Below are positions 60,402 to 64,000 of a stretch of DNA of 64,000 nt, piece after piece. Source of the stretch: CADCVT01 sp036389485 (GTDB lineage: Bacteria > Actinomycetota > Thermoleophilia > Solirubrobacterales > Solirubrobacteraceae); assembly GCA_036389485.1 (NCBI GenBank), contig DASVPR010000055.1, positions 62,001-126,000 on the forward strand, read 5' to 3'. Both the position numbers and the translations under genes were made by a program. Positions within the stretch are counted from its first letter, which is position 1, and each line of letters opens with the position of its first letter. The notes beneath the pieces were generated by a model that made no database searches, was not told where the DNA came from, and saw only the letters and a program-made list of their open reading frames with translations.

Positions 60402-61156
60402 CGCTCGTCCTCGCGATCCGGTGCCGGGAGGGCGTCGTGCTCGCCTCCGACGGCCAGGCCACCAGCGACGCGGCGGGTCAGCCGACGCGCCAGGCGGTGC
60501 AGAAGCTGTTCGACCTCGGCGGGCGGATCGCGTGGGGTGCGGCCGGGAGCGTCGGGCTGCAGCAGGCGCTCGTCGAGTGCCTCGACCGCGAGCGCGACCG
60601 GGTGCTGGCGGCGGAGGACCCGCGGGCCGCGCTGGTCGAGACCGTCATCCCGATCCAGCAGCGCGCGCTGCGCGACTTCGTGCCGCATCCCGGGGCGCAG
60701 GCGCCCGACCTCGCGTGCGTGTTCTGCTGGGTCGACGCGGGCGGGGAGCCGCGCATCTTCTCGGTGCCGCGGACGGGCAGCGACCACCAGCTGCACGAGC
60801 GCCACGCCGCGGTCGGCACCGGCGACATCTTCGCCGACTTCGCGATGGTCTCGGTGGAGCACCTGGGCACGCCGGACCTCTCGCTCGAGCAGGCGAAGAT
60901 GGTCGCGCTGAAGGCGATCGCCGACGCCATCGACGTCGCCGCGATCTACCTCGGGCCGCCGATCCAGATGGCGGTCGTCACCGCGCGCGGCGTGGCGGAG
61001 GTGCCGAAGGCCGAGATCGAGGGCGGCCTCAGCGACTCGGTCGACGCGTGGAAGATCCGCCAGCGCGAGACGCTCGGCCCGCTCGCGCCCCCGGCGCCGG
61101 TCGTGAGGAGGGCGCCGGGTGAGGAGGGCCGGGCGGCCAGCAGGGCGGCCGGGTGA
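60398..61156 (+). CDS. Proteasome-family Ntn hydrolase (HslV/Anbu/beta-subunit-like)
   Basis: 252-residue protein beginning MTLVLAIRCREGVVLASDGQ, the start of a proteasome beta-type subunit. After removal of Met1, Thr2 would be the nucleophile. Asp18 and Lys36 (RQAVQKLFDLGG) correspond to the conserved Asp17 and Lys33 of beta subunits. GRIAWGAAGSVGLQQALVEC matches the GSG/AG loop. There is no propeptide, as in HslV and Anbu. No ATPase, alpha subunit or Anbu-type partner genes are nearby. The C-terminus runs into a GC-rich tandem repeat that supplies the stop codon. It may form a self-compartmentalised protease served by the coupled upstream protein (inference). Confidence 0.85.
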   Translation: MTLVLAIRCREGVVLASDGQATSDAAGQPTRQAVQKLFDLGGRIAWGAAGSVGLQQALVECLDRERDRVLAAEDPRAALVETVIPIQQRALRDFVPHPGAQAPDLACVFCWVDAGGEPRIFSVPRTGSDHQLHERHAAVGTGDIFADFAMVSVEHLGTPDLSLEQAKMVALKAIADAIDVAAIYLGPPIQMAVVTARGVAEVPKAEIEGGLSDSVDAWKIRQRETLGPLAPPAPVVRRAPGEEGRAASRAAG

Positions 61157-61220
61157 GGAGGGCCGGGCGGCGAGCAGGGCGGCCGGGTGACGATGGCTGA
61201 GCGGCGAGCGGGGCGGCGGG
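61103..61220 (+). repeat. 34-bp tandem repeat at the 3' end of the Ntn-hydrolase gene
   Basis: Units GTGAGGAGGGCCGGGCGGCC... of 34 bp occupy 61119-61152 and 61153-61186 (nearly identical), with a diverged copy at 61187-61220 and a partial one at 61103-61118. The TGA stop codon of the Ntn-hydrolase gene is part of the unit. Unit length is not a multiple of three, so copy-number changes would alter the protein's C-terminus. Confidence 0.9.
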
Positions 61221-61254
61221 GTGAGCGCGGTGCGCCAACCCTCGTCCGCGCGTC

Positions 61255-61282
61255 TTGACGCGGGGCGACCTATGAGTACCAT
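61255..61282 (+). promoter_or_regulatory. Likely sigma-70-type promoter of the S1-like gene
   Basis: TTGACG (61255-61260) and TACCAT (61277-61282) are separated by 16 bases. Between them is CTATGAGTA (61270-61278), repeated before the divergent-side regulator at 62388-62396. A regulator bound there would block this promoter. Confidence 0.6.
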
Positions 61283-61330
61283 CGCGCCCCAATGGTGGGG
61301 TGGCGTTCAGCGCGGGAGCGGACTGATGCG

Positions 61331-62197
61331 ATGGACGCGACCGGTCCGCACGTCGCGAGCGCATACGAGGAGGCGCTCTCCACCGGCGAGCGCCGCGGGC
61401 TGCGCCGCTGCCGGAACGCGCTGGAGAAGGGCCGGCGCGTCCGTGGGCGGATCGTCGCGTCCGGCGACCAGGGGCTGCTGGTCGACCTCCGCGGCGTCCC
61501 GGGGCACGTGCCGGCGGCGGAGGTCTCGGCGCGTCGCGCGTCGCGCCTGCCGTGGCCCGGCGCCGACGAGCGGTGGGACGGCTGGGTCGTGGCGGTCGGC
61601 GACGACCTCGTCCACCTGTCGCCGCGCCGGCCGGAGGAGCGGTTCGCCGAGGCGCGCGTCCGCAGCGGCGAGGTCGTCACGACCGGCCGCGCCGGCGCCC
61701 GCATCCGCATCGAGGGGGCCGGGTCGCTGGCGATCATGCCGTGGGAGGAGCTGTCGTGGCAGCCGATGCTCGAGCCGCCGCGGCTCGAGCCGGACACGGT
61801 CCTCACCGGGAGGATCGACGACATCACGCTCGAGGGGCCGATCCTCTCGCCGCGGTCGCTGGTCCCGAGCCCGTGGCCCGCGATCGCCCTGGCCCTCCCG
61901 CCCGGCACCCGCGTCGGAGCGACCGTCGAGCACCGCGCCGGCGGCCAGGCGCTCCTGCGCACCGACCGCGCGCCGCGCGCCGCGACGATCGTCCCGGTCG
62001 ACCGGCTCCCGCGCTACGCCGCGGCCGGCGCCACGGTGGAGGCGACGGTCGAGGAGGTCAACGCCCTCGCGGGCCTCCTCGTCCTGGGGCAGCTCAGCCT
62101 CGGGAGCCCGAGTTCTCGTGCGCTTCGGCCCGTTGCAGCAGATGAGACGCCGGGACGTCCAGAGCCCGGGCGAGCCGCTTCAGATTCGTGTAGCTGA
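61331..62197 (+). CDS. S1/OB-fold RNA-binding-like protein
   Basis: 288-residue protein. After an N-terminal helix it has an S1-like segment: GRRVRGRIVASGDQGLLVDL, then RGVPGHVPAAEVSARR and DGWVVAVGDDLVHLSPRRPE. Two weaker OB-like repeats follow (SGEVVTTGRAGARIRIEGAG; GTRVGATVEHRAGGQALLRT; GATVEATVEEVNALAGLLVL). Such proteins bind single-stranded RNA. ATG 61331 is chosen for its GGGAG upstream; ATG 61292 is close to the predicted transcription start and would add 13 residues. The last ~30 residues overlap the convergent XRE gene by 104 bp and may not be conserved. Confidence 0.72.
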   Translation: MDATGPHVASAYEEALSTGERRGLRRCRNALEKGRRVRGRIVASGDQGLLVDLRGVPGHVPAAEVSARRASRLPWPGADERWDGWVVAVGDDLVHLSPRRPEERFAEARVRSGEVVTTGRAGARIRIEGAGSLAIMPWEELSWQPMLEPPRLEPDTVLTGRIDDITLEGPILSPRSLVPSPWPAIALALPPGTRVGATVEHRAGGQALLRTDRAPRAATIVPVDRLPRYAAAGATVEATVEEVNALAGLLVLGQLSLGSPSSRALRPVAADETPGRPEPGRAASDSCS

Positions 62198-62345
62198 CGT
62201 TCCGCTCGCCGCGCTCGATGCCGCCGAGGTACGTGCGGTGCATCCCGCTGCGGTGAGCGAGATCCTCCTGCGAGATCCCCCGCACACCGCGGAGGTCTCG
62301 CACCGCGCGGCCGAGCGCCGCGTGCGCCTGGGATCGGGACGACAT
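62094..62345 (-). CDS. XRE-family helix-turn-helix regulator
   Basis: 83-residue single-domain Cro/C1-type protein: LGRAVRDLRGVRGISQEDLA, HRSGMHRTYLGGIERGERNV, SYTNLKRLARALDVPASHLL. This is a complete five-helix HTH_3 domain of the compact type found in small regulators and restriction-modification controllers. It overlaps the S1-like gene's 3' end by 104 bp. The CTATGAGTA motif lies 43 bp upstream of its start. Confidence 0.9.
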   Translation of the reverse strand: MSSRSQAHAALGRAVRDLRGVRGISQEDLAHRSGMHRTYLGGIERGERNVSYTNLKRLARALDVPASHLLQRAEAHENSGSRG

Positions 62346-62387
62346 CGTTCTCTAACGCTGTTCGGCTGCCACTTAACGGTCTACACT

Positions 62388-62396
62388 CTATGAGTA
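62388..62396. promoter_or_regulatory. CTATGAGTA motif site upstream of the XRE regulator
   Basis: Exact second copy of the 9-mer found in the S1-like gene's promoter (61270-61278), located between the XRE gene and the end of the next minus-strand gene. It may be the XRE regulator's binding site or part of a shared promoter class. Confidence 0.4.
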
Positions 62397-62430
62397 GCAA
62401 CCGTTCCGGCGAATACCGGGCGTGCGCTTC

Positions 62431-62808
62431 TCAGGAGGCCGCGCGGGCGCGGTGGCGGACGACGATCGCCGCCTCCACGAGCAGGCCGAGCAGCCGGTCC
62501 AGCCACTCGGCCGTGACGAGCTCGCGCGGCAGCTCGCCGTGCACCCACACCGCGCCGGCGCCCGACTGCGCGTAGCGCACGAGCACGAGCCCGCGATTGC
62601 GGAAGAGCAGCTCGTGCTCGCCGACGGCGTCCGGCCCGACGGCCTCGCACTGCGCGCGCAGCAGGCCGTCGCGGAACGCGAGCCCCACGTGCAGCGGCCA
62701 GCCCGCCGCGTCGACGGTCAGGCCCCACTCGCCGGGCGCGACCTCGCGGGAGGGCGCGTCGAGCGACGCGAGAAATGCCGAAACGGCGCTGTTTGCGGGG
62801 TCCGTCAC
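62431..62808 (-). CDS. YbjN/type III chaperone-like fold protein
   Basis: 125-residue protein: a short helix (NSAVSAFLASLDAPSREVAP), strands GEWGLTVDAAGWPLHVGLAF and RDGLLRAQCEAVG, then NRGLVLVRYAQSGAGAVWVH and ELPRELVTAEWLDRLLGLLV. This alpha/beta order fits the YbjN/CesT-like sensory or chaperone fold common in actinobacteria. GTG 62808 is chosen because upstream codons enter the rimP leader. Function unknown. Confidence 0.72.
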   Translation of the reverse strand: MTDPANSAVSAFLASLDAPSREVAPGEWGLTVDAAGWPLHVGLAFRDGLLRAQCEAVGPDAVGEHELLFRNRGLVLVRYAQSGAGAVWVHGELPRELVTAEWLDRLLGLLVEAAIVVRHRARAAS

Positions 62809-62841
62809 GGTGCTATCGTCCCACGCACAGCTTCTGTCGCA

Positions 62842-62898
62842 CGGCCCGGGGGACCGGGCCGCGTGGCGCCGGACCGGAAGCGGGCGCGAGCCCGCTTC
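62842..62898 (+). promoter_or_regulatory. Tandem hairpins in the rimP-nusA leader, attenuator-like
   Basis: Two strong hairpins precede rimP. The first pairs CGGCCCGG (62842-62849) with CCGGGCCG (62854-62861). The second is a perfect 9-bp stem GAAGCGGGC-GCGA-GCCCGCTTC (62877-62898) followed by TTCTGTGT, which looks like a weak intrinsic terminator. rimP-nusA leaders in other bacteria are known to contain regulatory hairpins allowing NusA feedback, so autoregulation here is plausible. Confidence 0.65.
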
Positions 62899-62927
62899 TT
62901 CTGTGTCAGGGGAGAGGTGATGACGGA

Positions 62928-63347
62928 ATGAGCAGCGCAATCCAAGAGCACATCGAGGCCCGCCTCGCGGAGACCGACCCGGATGTCGAGGTCCTCACCG
63001 CGGAGTTGGTCGGCGGCTCCACCGTGCGGCTCTTCATCGACCATCCGGACGGTGTCACCCTCGATCTCTGCGCGCGGGTCACCGAGCACCTGGCCGAGGT
63101 CCGCGACGAGTACGCGCTCGAGGTCTCCAGCCCCGGGCCGAAGCGCCCGCTGACCAAGCCGCAGCACTTCCGGCGCTTCATCGGCCGTCGCGCGCGCGTG
63201 CGCACCCGCGGCGAGCACGAGGGGCACCACAGCTTCACGGGGGAGCTCGTCGGCGCCTCCGACGACACGGTGACGATCGCCGCCGACAACGGCGTGATCG
63301 CCATCCCGTACGCCGACATCACGCGATCGAACCTGGTGGAGGAGTAG
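62928..63347 (+). CDS. rimP: Ribosome maturation factor RimP
   Basis: 139-residue 30S assembly factor. STVRLFIDHPDGVTLDLCAR, YALEVSSPGPKRPLTKPQHF (the diagnostic LEVSSPG motif) and RRFIGRRARVRTR identify it; the C-terminal SH3-like domain ends IPYADITRSNLVEE. GGGGAGAGG lies upstream of ATG 62928. nusA follows 4 bp after the stop, the usual order. Confidence 0.96.
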   Translation: MSSAIQEHIEARLAETDPDVEVLTAELVGGSTVRLFIDHPDGVTLDLCARVTEHLAEVRDEYALEVSSPGPKRPLTKPQHFRRFIGRRARVRTRGEHEGHHSFTGELVGASDDTVTIAADNGVIAIPYADITRSNLVEE

Positions 63348-63351
63348 CCAC

Positions 63352-64000
63352 ATGTCCCGCGAGATCCTGGAGGCGATGACCGCGCTGGCGCGCGAGAAGG
63401 GCATCGCTCCCGACAAGCTCCGTCACGCGCTCGAGGACGCGCTGCTCTCTGCCTACAAGAAGCAGCCCGGCAGCGCGAAGTACGCGCGCGTCGAGCTCGA
63501 TCCGGACACGGCGGACTACCGCGTCATCGAGCTGATCGTGCCCGAGCGGCTCGAGGCGCACCTCATCGTCGAGACGATCGACGAGAACACCACGATCGAC
63601 CCCGAGACGGGGGAGATGGTCGAGCCGCAGGACCCCGAGATCGACCCGGTCAAGTTCGAGCAGTACAAGGACCAGATCGACGAGCGCGACGTGACGCCGG
63701 AGGACTTCGGCCGCATCGCCGCCCAGACCGCCAAGCAGGTGATTCTCCAGCGGATCCGCGAGGCGGAGCGGGACATGATGTACGAGGAGTACCGCGACCG
63801 CGTGGGCGAGCTGATCACCGGCATCGTCCAGCAGTCCGACAACCGGTACACGCTCGTGCAGCTGCGCGAGCGCGTCGAGGCGCTGCTGCCGCGCTCCGAG
63901 CAGGTCGACGGCGAGCGCTACGACCACGGGTCGCGCATCAAGGCGGTCATCAAGGAGGTCTCGCCCTCCACGAAGGGGCCGTCGATCATCGTGTCGCGCC
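63352..64000 (+). CDS. nusA: Transcription elongation/termination factor NusA (3' end outside the window)
   Basis: First 216 codons of NusA. The N-terminal RNA-polymerase-binding domain is complete (MSREILEAMTALAREKGIAP, LRHALEDALLSAYKK, then DFGRIAAQTAKQVILQRIRE, AERDMMYEEY), followed by the start of the S1 domain (GELITGIVQQSDNRYTLVQL) and SRIKAVIKEVSPSTKGPSII. The gene runs off the end of the window. It probably continues into a rimP-nusA-infB operon. Confidence 0.97.
   Translation, partial: MSREILEAMTALAREKGIAPDKLRHALEDALLSAYKKQPGSAKYARVELDPDTADYRVIELIVPERLEAHLIVETIDENTTIDPETGEMVEPQDPEIDPVKFEQYKDQIDERDVTPEDFGRIAAQTAKQVILQRIREAERDMMYEEYRDRVGELITGIVQQSDNRYTLVQLRERVEALLPRSEQVDGERYDHGSRIKAVIKEVSPSTKGPSIIVSR

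Noticed and set aside
61103..61220. CRISPR-like array
   Set aside because: Units are directly adjacent without spacers, and there are no cas genes; it is an ordinary tandem repeat.

Overview
The window is very GC-rich (third codon positions are almost always G or C) and carries an actinobacterial core: a fused SecD-SecF, an actinobacterial-type integration host factor (mIHF) followed by gmk, rpoZ and coaBC, a bifunctional Rel, and a pyrR-led pyrimidine operon. Together with many secreted or lipoprotein genes typical of soil actinobacteria, this suggests a deep-branching actinobacterium, most likely class Thermoleophilia (Solirubrobacterales-like). That placement is an inference from gene content; no 16S rRNA gene is present.

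Layout. 1-9.8 kb: 3' end of secDF, a small membrane protein, a GNAT acetyltransferase, a divergent pair (metallo-beta-lactamase-like protein / SoxR) sharing a SoxR box, recJ and rel. 9.85-10.25 kb: the only stretch over 300 bases without a gene; it holds a roughly 180-nt element that can fold into a three-way junction. 10.2-18.0 kb: accessory metabolism (NamZ-like muramidase, tandem ACT protein, SnoaL/SRPBCC pair opposite a PadR regulator, aldo-keto reductase, GFA protein, methyltransferase, SDR). 18.0-24.6 kb: a lipid-phosphate neighbourhood with two diacylglycerol-kinase-like enzymes, an MFS-PAP2 fusion, a separate PAP2 phosphatase and a GH5 endoglycoceramidase-like enzyme, next to a broken LigD-type polymerase remnant. 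24.6-31.3 kb: methyltransferase, CorA, then a SAM-I riboswitch controlling a threonine-synthase-like gene coupled to a ubiquitin-like sulfur carrier, a lone receiver domain and a three-domain LigD. 31.3-41.9 kb: accessory genes, two of them frameshifted. 42-52 kb: tRNA-Arg(CCG), RNase Z, and the operon pyrR-pyrB-pyrC-(isochorismatase-like)-carA-carB-pyrD behind a PyrR-binding RNA. 52.1-59.3 kb: mihF-gmk-rpoZ-coaBC and a MoxR/DUF58/transglutaminase operon. 59.4-62.8 kb: a small regulatory block in which a Panacea/YwgA-like winged-helix protein is translationally coupled to a self-standing proteasome-family Ntn hydrolase, surrounded by two small regulators and an S1-like protein. 62.8-64 kb: rimP and the start of nusA behind tandem leader hairpins.

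The strongest leads for undescribed biology are (1) the Panacea/YwgA-like plus proteasome-like bicistron, (2) the SAM-riboswitch-controlled threonine-synthase-like/sulfur-carrier pair, probably making homocysteine rather than threonine, (3) the lipid kinase/phosphatase/glycoceramidase neighbourhood, and (4) the structured element at 9941-10121. No insertion sequence, prophage or CRISPR array was seen.
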